From Sinohyriopsis cumingii (Eukaryota; Mollusca; Bivalvia; Unionida; Unionidae), in contig CM068839.1 of NCBI GenBank assembly GCA_028554795.2, forward strand, positions 10,815,220 to 10,879,219: a DNA stretch of 64,000 nt. The letters run 5' to 3'. The notes below the pieces were generated by a model. The model ran no database searches, was not told the DNA's origin, and saw only the letters and a program-made list of their open reading frames with translations. Of the stretch, positions 47,101 to 58,057 are shown piece after piece; the stretch's first letter is position 1; each line of letters opens with the position of its first letter. Both the position numbers and the translations under genes were made by a program.

Positions 47101-47530
47101 TTAAAACGCTTTATGCGCAACGAATCGGTTGCTTGTATAATCATGCACGACTTTATGTGGCGGTTTGGATGATTTTGATATAGCGTCGAGTACATTAATT
47201 ACCTCACGGCCGCATATTGGCGGATCTGTCATTGTTTGTGTGGGTAGCGTTGAATACCAAACTTGCGCGTGAAGTGGTGCGACATACTTGATAAATTCAG
47301 CAGGTGGAGCTAACCCGTACGAATCAAAATAAACGATTCCACGTGGATCAACCGCGTATGATACCCAAAGAGTATCGGGTCCTGAATTCGAGTCGAGATT
47401 AATAATATCTGTTTCGAGTTTATTCGGTCGTTTTGGTAATTGATCTCGCATAAAAAACACCTCTAAAGTTTTTTATATTTAATTTTCTAGCAACATCAAG
47501 TAAATCAAAATTTGATGCTGGAACATCTAA
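47101..47530 (-). pseudogene. Adenain-like cysteine protease, element B, likely inactive
   Basis: SNFDLLDVARKLNIKNFRGV begins the protein in one frame. After a plus-strand A6 run (47452-47457) it continues in another as MRDQLPKRPNKLETDIINLD, VYFDSYGLAPP and PPICGREVINVL. This is the layout of C5 (adenovirus-type) maturation protease: GxHWvay, YFDSYG, then CG. In B the expected His is replaced (GPDTLWVSYAV), whereas A keeps it (GTHWAAYAI). It lies between pX and fiber. Confidence 0.78.
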
Positions 47531-47967
47531 CGTGAAAGCCTCAGACCTCTTCCCCAACGAGATCCCGGCAATCTTAGTCCGCGTCCCTTTTTTTGTATCC
47601 ATTTCCTGTTGCTTTCTTTAGAGCCATTCCAGCAGCGGTTCCAAGCACCTAACGCGGCTGCTTTTGCTACGGCTGGAGCAGCAGTAGCTATTAACGCTGG
47701 AATAGACGTGAGAAGTGGAAATATGCCACCTATTTTAACCATGTCTTTGATGGCGCTCGGAGAAAGACGTAATTGAACTCCAGTTTTTGATTCTAGGGCT
47801 TTATTGAAATGTTTAATCTGATTATTTGTCAACGATGATTTGTTTGGACCAGCACCCATCTGATCTCGTTTTAGTGATATTTTAGTTCCGCATTTGCTGG
47901 TGGTTTTTGATTGAAGCTTTTTGACCTGACCGGGAGTCAGAGTAACATTAACATGACCATACGACAT
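47527..47967 (-). CDS. pX-like core/minor protein, element B
   Basis: ATG at 47967 after ttttatataaaa: MSYGHVNVTLTPGQVKKLQS, then LTNNQIKHFNKALESKTGVQ, KDMVKIGGIFPLLTSIPALI and C-terminal GRGLRLPGSRWGRGLRL. The L(T/S)xxQ repeats, the GGxxPLLxxxPAL hydrophobic hairpin and the terminal GxGL(R)L repeats match the pX-type protein of adintoviruses and Mavericks. In B the upstream capsid frame has no stop before this ATG, so the two are in frame; in A a TAG separates them. Confidence 0.78.
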   Translation of the reverse strand: MSYGHVNVTLTPGQVKKLQSKTTSKCGTKISLKRDQMGAGPNKSSLTNNQIKHFNKALESKTGVQLRLSPSAIKDMVKIGGIFPLLTSIPALIATAAPAVAKAAALGAWNRCWNGSKESNRKWIQKKGRGLRLPGSRWGRGLRLSR

Positions 47968-49359
47968 TTTTATATAAAATATATTTTTCTGAATAATTAG
48001 TGGTGCATCAACGACTCTCATTCGACCACTACCACCTTCAAGTAACATGGCTTTATCGCTGAGTATGACCGCGATTGCTCTATAATTAACACCACCTGTA
48101 TTCAATGTTGCTTTAAAATGTATATCAACGACAGATTGTTTTGATAGATCAAGATGTTCCAGTGAAAAATAATAAATCGGATACAAAGTTCTGAAATCAT
48201 ATTGTGATATTTGCAATCCAGTAGCAACATTTTGATCACGTCCCATGAATGACATTAAACGATGATATGCACGTCCTATACGATTCTGTTCATAATTTAG
48301 TTGTATATTTTCTGTTGGTTCTTGTTGTCCGTTTATCCGTAAAGAAATATATGTGATACCTAGTTTATCAAATATCATATGAGAGTGAACTTGTGAGCCT
48401 AATCGATTAGTTTCCTGAAACGCAACAAAAATATGTCGCGGTGCAGAAACACCCTGTTGTGATGCTATATGCCATGTGAACTGACCGTTAACGTTACTTT
48501 GCATACTATCTGTGCTTGTTGTTAACCATGACAATAAGGATTTACCACCAGTGTCCATGAAAGAAATTAATTTTTGTTCTACTGCGATCGTTGGAGTCAT
48601 TACCGGCATCCATAGTGAAAGTTTAGACAATATTACTTTACCAGCATCACCAACAGGTCTCCACAGAGCATCGTTATCATCACCTTTTCGCACAAGAACA
48701 ACCGTGTGTCTAGCTCCAAAAATAACCTTTCTAAAATTTCTACAAAATCCAAAAATATGCGATAGTGGAATTGCACATGAAAATCTTCTATTGTCTCCTA
48801 GTAACATATTTTTACGTGCTGCAAATCCCAAGTTGAAATTTTCGCTAGAACCATGAACCACTGGCCACACATCAGCATCAGCGTTATTGGCAAAATTTCA
48901 AGGTCGTCTTATATTATACGGATCGCTTTCAGGGTGATTGGAGTTATCTTTCACAAACATCATTGTAGGACCTGCTGATCTTGTATAATCATCAGAATAT
49001 CTTGCTAATCCTATTATTGTTGTAGCAACGTCTACATCTTTCTGAATCGATTCGATATTTTTTCCATCGATCATATAAGTGGCGCTATCAAACAACACCA
49101 TAATCCCATTGTTGACAAAATAAACTTTTACTGCACCTCCGTAATTAGTATCATCCGTTTTTACAATTGTACCTTCTACCTCAAGAAAAGCCTCAGCGGG
49201 TAAAAAGTATCTACTTGTATCATGAACTTGTAGTTCAATTCTTCCACGTTGATCTGATATTCGTGCCTCATAAGAATAAAACTGATAATCACGTACCGAT
49301 TCATCTTTAAGGACAGGTGCCTCCATATCAAATGCTTCATCGGATTCACGTTTAAACAT
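47968..49359 (-). pseudogene. Major capsid protein (double jelly roll), element B, one TGA
   Basis: ATG at 49359 after attataataaa: MFKRESDEAFDMEAPVLKDE, RYFLPAEAFLEVEGTIV, NNGIMVLFDSATYMIDGKNI. A TGA at 48898-48900 stands where A has AGA. It continues WPVVHGSSENFNLGFAARKN, CAIPLSHIFGFCRNFRKVIF and LVRKGDDNDALWRPV. The IPLxHIFGF...vixGxkHtxxLVRkxDxdAixR signature is that of Polinton/adintovirus MCPs. About 460 residues. No stop precedes the pX start. Confidence 0.88.
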
Positions 49360-49369
49360 TTTATTATAA

Positions 49370-49873
49370 TTATTTTCGTCTAACACGAAAACCGGGTTTG
49401 GAAACTCCACTTCCTGATATCATGCTTGAAATATTATTTCCTGATTCACTGAGTCTTTGATCTGCTATCAAATTTGATGTTATATTTCTTTCTGCCTCTT
49501 CAGATAATTCCGCTAGTTTTTTATTTGCAGCCTGATTTATTATTTTACTTACGTCTGCGGGCATAATTTCAGTACTTGCCAGTTTCACTGGTGGTTGTTG
49601 TTTTCGTCGCAATAATTGTGCTAGTCTTTCTTTGATTGCCGAAAACGCCTTACCAGCAACATTGACAATTGCTCCAGGAGCTTTATCACGAACAATATCA
49701 ATAGCTTTCATCGATAATTGTTTTGCAACGGGTGCTGCTTTTGGAGCCATCCTTGTGAATAATCCCCGCACAACATCACCAAGTCCATCTCCGTAAGTAG
49801 CTCTGTAGATTGGTAATCGTGAGTTCACCGCTCTGACCTGTACAGGTTTACGATGATTATTATGTATGATCAT
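49370..49873 (-). CDS. Amphipathic minor virion protein (pVI-like?), element B
   Basis: 167 residues. After a basic N-terminus comes YGDGLGDVVRGLFTRMAPKA, VAKQLSMKAIDIVRDKAPGA and a basic stretch (LAQLLRRKQQPP). Small-residue-rich amphipathic helices between coiled coil and MCP recall adenovirus pVI-type minor proteins, but the assignment rests on position and style only. The A copy (51593-52027) is also open. It overlaps the MCP start region by frame, not by gene. Confidence 0.6.
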   Translation of the reverse strand: MIIHNNHRKPVQVRAVNSRLPIYRATYGDGLGDVVRGLFTRMAPKAAPVAKQLSMKAIDIVRDKAPGAIVNVAGKAFSAIKERLAQLLRRKQQPPVKLASTEIMPADVSKIINQAANKKLAELSEEAERNITSNLIADQRLSESGNNISSMISGSGVSKPGFRVRRK

Positions 49874-49901
49874 CTTATTTTATTTGTTATTTATCTAACA
49901 A

Positions 49902-50773
49902 TTAGTCACTATAATCATCAACAAGTTCATCGATAAGTTCTCGGTAAACTCCGATATCCATAGTACCGCCTTGAAATAATCGCCGACAAATATCAGCTGC
50001 TTCATTAATTATTTCTGGTGAATTATTTCCGGCACGTTTTCCTCCTATGAGAACTTCTAACCGTGACACATCATTAATGATATTATCAGGACATAAATCA
50101 GATCCTGTTTTAGGTTCATCTTGAGGTGTTTTAAATACTGGTGGTTGCATCACCGGATAAAGTACTTCAGTGGTGACCGGGGGTATGTCAGGTGAGTCAC
50201 TTACTCGAAATCCATGTAGTGAATCTACCGGTGAATATGTCATCGTCGGCGCAGAAATATTTTTACGTTGTAAAGGTGGAGGAAGCTGATACTGGGAGAG
50301 TTGTTCTTGTTCTTGTTCTAGTCTCTCTCTACAAAGTCTTTTTATTTCTTCTTTAATAATTTTATATTCTGGACCTCTAGCTTGTTTTTTGTTGTAATAT
50401 ACGCGATATATATATTTAATAAGATTATGATCATTATTTTTTCATAACGGGGTTTTAAAATACTAGATTTATTAATTACACTATTTAATATTTTTTCGGG
50501 TAATTGTTCTTTTTTAGTATTTCTAATTTCTTCGGTTTGTTCTGCTGTTTGTTTTGATACCGGAAGAAGATCTTCTTTGATGACAGCTGTAACTTGTTCA
50601 GTAGCTGCAGTGACGGGTTTAAACAGCTTTTTAGTTTCTTCTTCGTACTCAACTTGTGCTTCTTGCTGCGCTTGTAGATTTTTTCTAAATGAATCTCGCA
50701 CGGGAAGAAATTTTTTAATTGCTTCTAACCGTTCTCGCGCTATTCTTGCAGTATGAGATTCTGGATATACCAT
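49902..50773 (-). pseudogene. Coiled-coil TIR-proximal protein, element B, one frameshift
   Basis: ATG at 50773: TARIARERLEAIKKFLPVRD, a long charged helix. A frameshift lies near 50,440 in an AT-run. After it the downstream frame reads RLCRERLEQEQEQLSQYQLP, then the C-terminal domain SRLEVLIGGKRAGNNSPEII and NEAADICRRLFQGGTMDIGV. The C-terminal part is conserved in A (51357-51563). Role unknown, probably virion-associated by cluster position. Confidence 0.65.
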
Positions 50774-50803
50774 TACTTTTAATATAACAATTTTTTAATT
50801 AAT

Positions 50804-50951
50804 AGCAGCAGAGAGGGTCCTGTCTACAATTCTGTTTGGGACAAATAATAATCGTAGACGTGGTATTGACCTCTATGAAGGGTCACTATTTTTTCTTTGT
50901 CTAAAAAACGTACGTGACGCGTTAAGTGGTCTGTTCACCCTCTCTGCTGCT
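50804..50951. repeat. Element B right TIR
   Basis: 148 bp inverted copy of 34350-34495. Confidence 0.96.
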
Positions 50952-50956
50952 TAACA
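50952..50956. repeat. Target-site duplication TAACA, right of element B
   Basis: Matches 34345-34349. Element A sequence resumes here. Confidence 0.92.
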
Positions 50957-51563
50957 AGACCGCCCAAAGAAGAAGTTTTCGTAGATGCACCAGAAACGTC
51001 ACTTGAAGCCGAAGCTCCGCAGGAATACCAACGTGGTAAAGCAAAAATGAAGGAGGATGTGGCAAAAAAATATCCAGTTGAAAAATTACGATAACGCGGT
51101 TAATCTTGTAGTTGAATTTTCTGATCATGACCGTTACCTGGAACCGGGTTTACCACTGTTGAATTATGACCAGTGGCGACGGTTGGTGCTTGCTACACAT
51201 AAAAATATTCAGTAGGTCACGACAAAGTACGACAATGAGTTTACACAATTTAAGAAAGATGTTAAAGCAAGGATCGCTGCAAGTCCTGTTGTAACCGCAG
51301 ATCTGTCAACACCGTTAAAAACAAAACAACCGACTGTTACAAAAACTGGATCAGGAATGGTAACACCGTGCCCTGAAAACATAGTACGAGATGTGGAACG
51401 GTTAGAAGTTCTCATAGCAGGAAAACGAGCTGGAAATAACTCGCCGGAAATAATTAATGAAGCAGCTGATATCTGTCGACGATTATTTCAAGGCGGTATC
51501 ATCGATATTAATGTTCATCGGGGGCTCATTGATGAAATCGATGATGATTATCATAGCGACTAA
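50957..51563 (+). pseudogene. Element A coiled-coil gene, 3' fragment
   Basis: Resumes the gene interrupted at 34349. The frame is degraded from 50957 to 51350; 51357-51563 is open and ends with NIVRDVERLEVLIAGKRAGN and NEAADICRRLFQGGIIDINV, homologous to the C-terminus of the B gene. Confidence 0.75.
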
Positions 51564-51592
51564 TTGTTAGATAAATAAATAATTAAATAAAA

Positions 51593-52027
51593 ATGATCGT
51601 ACACAGTTCTCATCGTAGACCGACCGGGGTCAGGGTGATAAACTCGCGACTGCCAGTATACAGGATGACTTACGGAGATGGACTCGGTGATGTTGTTCAG
51701 GGTTTATTCAGAAGGATAACTCCCAAAGCAGTACCGATCGCAAAACAATTATCAATGAAAGTTATTGACGTTGTTCGTGATAAAGCTACTGGTGCTATTG
51801 CTAGCGTTGCCAGTAAAGTGTTTCTGGCAATCAAGGACAGACTAGTACGATTAATACGTAAACTGCCACAACCGGTGAAAATACCAAGCACTGAAGTGAT
51901 GCCCGAAAATATCAGTAAAGTAATAAATCAGACCGCAAATCAAAAACTAGCAGCACTGATGAATCAAAGAGCTGAACAAATAAATACGAGTCTGATATCA
52001 GGAAGTGGTCTTCGTTTTAGAAGATAA
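51593..52027 (+). CDS. Amphipathic minor virion protein, element A
   Basis: 144 codons, open: SHRRPTGVRVINSRLPVYRM, YGDGLGDVVQGLFRRITPKA, VAKQLSMKVIDVVRDKATGA. Shorter than the B copy because the segment before the SGSG end is trimmed. Start preceded by aaataaaa. It is one of the few undamaged frames in A. Confidence 0.6.
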   Translation: MIVHSSHRRPTGVRVINSRLPVYRMTYGDGLGDVVQGLFRRITPKAVPIAKQLSMKVIDVVRDKATGAIASVASKVFLAIKDRLVRLIRKLPQPVKIPSTEVMPENISKVINQTANQKLAALMNQRAEQINTSLISGSGLRFRR

Positions 52028-52041
52028 CAAATTATAATAAA

Positions 52042-53420
52042 ATGTTTAAACGTACATCTGACCCAGCGTTTGATATGGATGAACCAGTACGTAGGGATGA
52101 ATCCGTGTGTGATTTTCAATATTATTCTTATGAAGCAATATCGCCAAATCAACGTCGACGAATTGAATTACGAGTTCAGGATATTAGTAGGTATTTCCTA
52201 CCTTGTGGAGCATTTATTGAAGTAGCAGGTGAACTCGTAACAAACGTCGTTGCTAATACAGAATACGAAGCCAATGTCAGAGTTGGCTTTGTTAATAATG
52301 GTATCATGGCGTTATTCAAAAGTGCTATATACATGATTGATGGAAAAGAAATTGAGACAATTCAAGATAATGTTGACGTTACTACAACGATTATAGGCCT
52401 AGCAAGATATTCAGATGATTATATTAGATCAGCTGGTCTGACTATGATGTTCGCCAAGGATAATTCTGAACATCCCGATGGGAGGCCTGATATTGTAAGA
52501 CGACCAAGAAACTTTGCCGATAACGCTGACGCTGATGTATGGCCGGTGGTTCATAGCAATCCAAATTTCAACTTAGGATTCAGAACACGTCAATTGATGT
52601 TAAAGGATGCTCGTAGAAGATTTTATGTATAATTCCACCGTCCCACATCTTTGGACTTTGTAGAAATGTCCGAAAGGTTATTTTTGGAGCTAAACACACA
52701 GTTGTACTCGTGAGAAAAGGTGATGATAAAGATGCTATCTGGCGAGAAAGTGGCGCTGCTGATGGTAAAGCAATATTATTTAAACTCTCATTGTGAATGC
52801 CGGTAATGACTCCATCGATCACTGAAGAACAGCGGATACTTTCTTTTATGGATCAAGGTGGTAAATCAATATTATCATGGCTAACAACAACTACCGGTTG
52901 TATTCAAAGTACCGCCGATATTACATTTACATGGCATATATCATCACAGCAAAGTGTTTCTGCACCAAGACATATCTTTGTTGCTCTTCAAGATGCTGCA
53001 CGATTAAACAATCAAGAAAGAAATCCAATGGTATTTGACAAACTTGGTGTCTCTAATGTATCTTTAAGAATAAACGGACATCAAGAACCATCCGAGGATA
53101 TCTTGTTAAATTTTGATCATAATCATGTAGCACGTGCATATCATTGTTCGATGACATTTATGGGACGTGATCAAAATAGTGATACTGGTTTGCAAATATC
53201 GCAGTTAGATTTTATATCGTTGTATCCGATTTATTACTTTTCGCTGGAACACCTTAATTTAGTTAAGCAATCTGTCGTTGATATACATTTTCGAGCTAAT
53301 ATAACCCCAGGTGGTGTAAATTACAGAGCAATTGCTGTTATACTCAGCGACAAAACAATGTTACTTGAAGGTGTTGGTGGGCGAATGAGAGTCATTGATG
53401 CACCAGTGGAAAACATTTAG
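52042..53420 (+). pseudogene. Major capsid protein, element A (frameshift and TGA)
   Basis: ATG at 52042 after attataataaa: MFKRTSDPAFDMDEPVRRDE. A small deletion near 52,626 shifts the frame after NLGFRTRQLMLKDARRRF. A TGA at 52794-52796 replaces the Trp of LSLWMPVM in B. The frame from 52797 continues ITFTWHISSQQSVSAPRHIF and ends at TAG 53420. Same double-jelly-roll MCP family as B. Confidence 0.88.
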
Positions 53421-53450
53421 ACAATTAGATCAACCGTGTTAATTATAAAA

Positions 53451-53935
53451 ATGTCATACAATCACGTTAATATCACTCTGACTCCCGGTCAGGTGAAAAA
53501 ATTACAATCAAAAAATGCGAACGCGGCGGTAACAATAAAACTGACGCGGGATCAAATTGCTAATGGTGGTCCAAATAAATTATCGTTGACTAAAACACAA
53601 CTAAAACATTTCAATAAAGCGAAGCAAGCAAAAAACGGAGTTCAACTTGTTTTCGCTCCAAAAGCCATCAAGGACATGGTTAAAACCGGTGGTATTTTTC
53701 CACTTCTCGCAGTAATACCAGCGCTGATAGCTGCTGCTGCTCCAGCTGTCGCAAAAGCAGCCGCATTAGGTGCTGTTGGAATAGCTGCTTGAATGGCATT
53801 AAAGAAAGCAACTGGAAAAGGATATAAGAAAGGGAGCTGGTCTAAGACTTCTAGGAACTCCGCCCTCATGGTATGGAAAGGGTCTAAGACTACCAGGAAC
53901 TTCACCCTCATGGTACCCCAAACGCCGTTAACAGA
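53451..53935 (+). pseudogene. pX-like protein, element A (TGA)
   Basis: ATG at 53451 after aattataaaa: MSYNHVNITLTPGQVKKLQS, LTKTQLKHFNKAKQAKNGVQ, KDMVKTGGIFPLLAVIPALI. A TGA at 53790-53792 stands where B has GGA, after which the same frame continues MALKKATGKGYKKG and partly decayed terminal repeats. Confidence 0.75.
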
Positions 53936-53954
53936 CGCAGCGCGTCTCGCACCG

Positions 53955-54360
53955 ATGTCAAATTTTGATTTGCTCGATGCTGCTAAACAATTAAATATAA
54001 AAAAAATTCAGAGGTGTTTTTATGAGAGATCATTTACCGCGTGAACAGAATAATCCAGAAACTGGAATTATTAATCTCGATAACAGTGATGGTCCAGGGA
54101 CTCACTGGGCTGCTTACGCGATACATCCACGTGGAATTATTTATTTCGATTCGTATGGGTTAGCACCGCAAGTTGAATTTCTAAAATACGTACATAGAGT
54201 ACGAGGTACTTTCGCTCCCATTCCAGTTTGGTACTCAACGCTACCAACACAAACATTAACCGATCCACCAATATGTGGCCGTGAAGTAATTAATGTACTT
54301 GACACGCTATCAAAATCAACCAAACCACCTCACAAAGTCGTGCACGAGTATACCACGGAT
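53955..54360 (+). pseudogene. Adenain-like protease, element A
   Basis: MSNFDLLDAAKQLNIKK at 53955, shifted in an eight-A run (53999-54006), then MRDHLPREQNNPETGIINLD, PGTHWAAYAIHPRGIIYFDS and PPICGREVINVLDTLSK. It retains the His of GTHW and Asp of YFDSYG. Its 3' end is fused to replicase sequence by the deletion near 54,355. Confidence 0.78.
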
Positions 54361-56556
54361 GGTAGCGTGTTATCCGGGACGTTTTCTCGGGATGGGTGAG
54401 TGTGATGGATATTTTAAAAGATTCGGACATCCTACAAACGAGATGACACGAGTGGCGATTAATGGTCCACTACCCGATTTTGATCTGACAGGATTCGCTC
54501 GTGTAGTGTTGTTTGAATTAGCTAAAAATCTTCATCCGTGCTGTTATGTTTGGTTTGGTAGACACTTCTCGGAGCGACGCTATGACACCACTAGTGTTAT
54601 TACGATATATGCTTGACAAACGCATATTAATATCGTTGAATGTCAGTGAAGCAATTATATTATATCGGACGCAGAATGAAGTTTGGTTACCAACACTGGA
54701 GCGTATCAGTGTAGATGAGGTTATTAAAGAATATGCGCGGGAATGTCCAAATACTCCTGTTGATGTCATCGTCGATGATGCTCCTAATATTCTCAGGATT
54801 AAACTTAGCAACAGTGAAAAAACAGCAAAAGATCACTGTAGAAAAATAATTGGTAAATGTACTCAGGGTGGATGATATGATCATAAATGGCATCACTCAC
54901 GATTGATTACGGATGATGTTGAATTAGATTTTATAATTGCTGATGCCGCTGCGAGAAATATATTTTGTAATCGGGAAGACGCTTACTTGTCTGACGGAAC
55001 ACGGTTGGGTACAATTGTTAGTTACACTGATGGAGAATCTCTTCAGTATACACATTTAAGATCTTGGATGCTCTCTTATTTTTCTATAAATTTGCTATCG
55101 ATGATAAATATAGTTCCTGACACTGCAGTTAGAGTTGCAACGCATTCATTTTATATCGATAAAAATATTCAGAATTACTGGCTCTTTTCACAAGCACTGA
55201 TGAATCATGGGGTTCGTGGAGAATAAAAAAAGAAATGTTACATTGTTATTGTGAATCCGCGGTTGTTGGAGCCATCCGTGTATGATCCAGTATCCAGACA
55301 CTAAACGGTTTATTTGAACGGACCGGGAGGTTCTGGTAAGACAACTCGGGTAATCGAATTATTTCGACAGAAACACGATGATATGATCGTGCTAACACCA
55401 ACACACAGACTCGCCAGGGAGATGAAACAACGAGGAGTTAATTCTTGTACTTATCACGGATTTTTCAAATACAGCGGTGGCACAGGGACTCCAGATCGAA
55501 TGGGAGACAAATATATTCCAAAGATCATCATTTGGGATGAAGTGTGCACAGTGTCGTTGGAAATATTGAAAACATTTCTCGATTGGTTGTTATTGAAAAA
55601 TGCATTTGTGATCATGTGCGGTGATGACGGCCAACCACCACCATTTGTTGGACCATCTCCACATGATTGGTTGAAGAATTTTGTTGATTATTACTCGGAG
55701 ATAACTGACGATCACAGATCTCTTGATACAGAATTAAAGGAATTAAAAAATCAATCAGATTACAACCGAACAAAATTCAACGTGAAATAGCGCGTAAAAT
55801 AATTTCAGAAACTTCTATGAACGAATTTCTACAAACGTGGAGACCAAACGATTTGATAGTGGCAAGTAGAAAGATAGTCAGAGACACGCTTCAACAGCGG
55901 TTGTTTCAGTTACATAAAGAAAAATCTCCAACGTTCCCAGTGCCGCTGTGTTATCGACCAGCTCATACGCGACAGCAGAATATCGACGTTGATATACCAT
56001 GACACATGACAAGTCAAGGACACAGAATCTTGTGTTGAATGATATTGTCGCAGTTGATGTCAGTGTTGTTGAGGATGCTCTGCACGCTGACCAATCTCCG
56101 TGGACGCAAGGATACGCGATGACGATTCACTCATCTCAAGGATTAACTATTACTGATACAGTTGTTTGGATCGTTGATGATCGTATCGAATGGTCAAACT
56201 TAGTTTATCTTGCAGTATCTCGAATTAGCAAAATATCTCAACTGCGGAGAATCGTCATGGACTCGACAGTGATCAATGATGATATTGACAACGATATAAT
56301 AAGAAAAAAATTGGCTGGTTATAAACAAAGTGACAAAAAAACCCGCGACTTTGATCTCGACGTTGAATTTATTAACGCGCTGAAACAGCAGCAGAATAAT
56401 CACTGTGCAAGTTGTAATTGTATAATGTTATGGCAGTACTCGAGTAATAATCCAAGACAATTTACTGTAGATAGAAAAGATAACAGCCACAGTCATACAC
56501 GAGAAAATGTGATACTGACTTGTCTTGAGTGTAATCGACGTAGGGGTGCTAGTTAA
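54356..56556 (+). pseudogene. Replicase remnant (palm, SF1 helicase, HNH), element A
   Basis: Starts mid-palm at MVACYPGRFLGMGECDGYFK (N-terminal part deleted), then TEVWLP-type segment, TQGG, VSYTDGESLQYTHLRSWMLS and VRVATHSFYIDKN. The helicase has NGPGGSGKTTRVIELF (TAA upstream at about 55302), IIIWDEVCTV, CGDDGQPPPF, TIHSSQGLTITDT. The HNH part is CASCNC...CLECNRRRG, ending in TAA 56554-56556. In-frame TGAs at 54873 and 56000; several frameshifts. Tail-to-tail with integrase, overlapping 8 nt. Confidence 0.8.
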
Positions 56557-57509
56557 GTGATTTGGGCGGTAATTGTGTCTTCGGAAATTACTTGTAATTG
56601 TTCACGTGTAAATCCACGTTGAGGAGCAGTTGAATTCAGTCTGTAGATTGCCGGTCTACCCGTGGATCTTGTTATGTTAGATATTTTGTGTGTCGTGATG
56701 CTCGAAATAGGATCAGTCGCTCTTTTTCACTGCCTTCAAGTTCACCCGGTTCATATAAATATCTTACAGTAACATTACTTAATACTGACTGCGCTGAAAA
56801 ATCACGTCGTTGTACAGGTATATTTTTTTGTAATTGCATGAATGGGTTTCATGTTGGTTGTTCGAGTAATCTCATTATTTAACGCGGTTATCACATTTGG
56901 TAATCTTGCAACCCATTCGCGAGATCTCTTGTCTTGAATAAATTCCTTCGCATACTGATATCCAAATAACCGCTCAGCAAGTGTTCGATTAAATCGTTCA
57001 ACAATTGCCTGATCACGATGAATTGCAGTATGTCCTCGTCTGATGGTTACGTTATGTTGTTTCATCAACGATGATTCTGCACCCTGAAATTCCTTGCCAG
57101 GATCAACCTGTAATAGTTGTGGCCATCGTAGAGGTCCACGTTGATAAATTCATTTAAACGCAGAAGCTACTTCAGTTGCTGTCTTTGTTGATAACGGCTC
57201 TGCTTCTTTATATCTACTTGCAACATCAACTACAGTTAGCGCGTACTTGTATGTTATTTGACGTCTACCAATTTTAATAGTATCATGTGGTAGAAATAAT
57301 ATATCAGCTTGATGAACTTCATCAGGAACTCAAACATCAAAATGTGCAAATTGAATTTGCTTAGGTGGTGGTAGGTAAATTTGCCATATTGCCTGTTTGG
57401 AAAACCACTTTTTAACAGCGGCACGTGTAACTTTTGTTGCTTCAGCGAGTTTACTAATCGCTGCGTTACTTTTCCAATATCCTGTTGGGGAATAATAAAT
57501 CGATTCCAT
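56549..57509 (-). pseudogene. DDE integrase, element A (two TGAs)
   Basis: ATG at 57509. TGA at 57330-57332 (Ser position in B and C) and at 57150-57152 (CGA Arg in B and C), plus a break near 56,820 and in the C-terminal tail. VERFNRTLAERLFGYQYAKE keeps the catalytic Glu. Same family as 36070-37024 and 62525-63496. Confidence 0.88.
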
Positions 57510-57514
57510 TATAA

Positions 57515-58039
57515 TTAATTAGCAGCACCTAGAACTAATTTACCTTTCATCGCGGATCTTCCTAACCAATTAGCCAAAGATTCCTTGAAGGATTTATTCG
57601 TGATGGAATTTAGCGCGTGAATTAATTTTACATCTGCGATATGTCTTTGCTGCAGATAATTACTTTTATAAGCTACATCGTGAACATGACACGCTTTATA
57701 AATAGCAATTATCGGATACTCACCTGGTTTTGGTTGATCTTGGTTGTCAAGTCAGATATCAAGTCGGGTTCCAGGGCCACAGTAATTATATCCTGGAAGA
57801 TGTTTTTCTCCCGGGTATTTAGCCCACGGAGTCCCTGGTAATTTTGTTAATTTTGCTGCAATATCACCTCATCGTTTTTTTTAAATAATATTATTTGACT
57901 GTGAGGTAATAAATTTAAATTTCTTTGTACCACACCGCGTACACTTACCCGTAACCGCTGATCTGTTATTTTTTATTGTAATGGTTGTTAGATCACCTGT
58001 TGAGGTACGTGTCCTGCATTTCACACAATATAAATCCAT
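57515..58039 (-). pseudogene. Zinc-ribbon/PLA2-like protein, element A
   Basis: ATG at 58039: MDLYCVKCRTRTSTGD, CTRCGTKKFKF. After a frameshift near 57,885 it continues GTPWAKYPGEKHLPGYNYCG. A TGA at 57752-57754 replaces an Arg. Then the HVHDVAY motif with the His-Asp pair intact, and FKESLANWLGRSAMKGKL near the end. The stop lies 5 bp upstream of the integrase ATG. Confidence 0.78.
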
Positions 58040-58057
58040 AATTATTTTATATATAAC

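Larger units (their letters stand above)
34350..50951. mobile_element. Element B: Maverick/Polinton-like, near-complete, nested in A
   Basis: 16,602 bp with about 146-bp TIRs (AGCAGCAGAGAGG...CTCTCTGCTGCT) and the 5-bp duplication TAACA. It lies in opposite orientation to A. It carries the full gene set: Cys-rich proteins, ATPase, PLA2-like, integrase, polymerase-helicase-HNH replicase, HNH/NUMOD, spike, TM, fiber, protease, pX, MCP, minor protein and coiled coil. Several genes have one frameshift or one TGA, often in homopolymers. It is younger than A, because it inserted into A. Confidence 0.95.
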
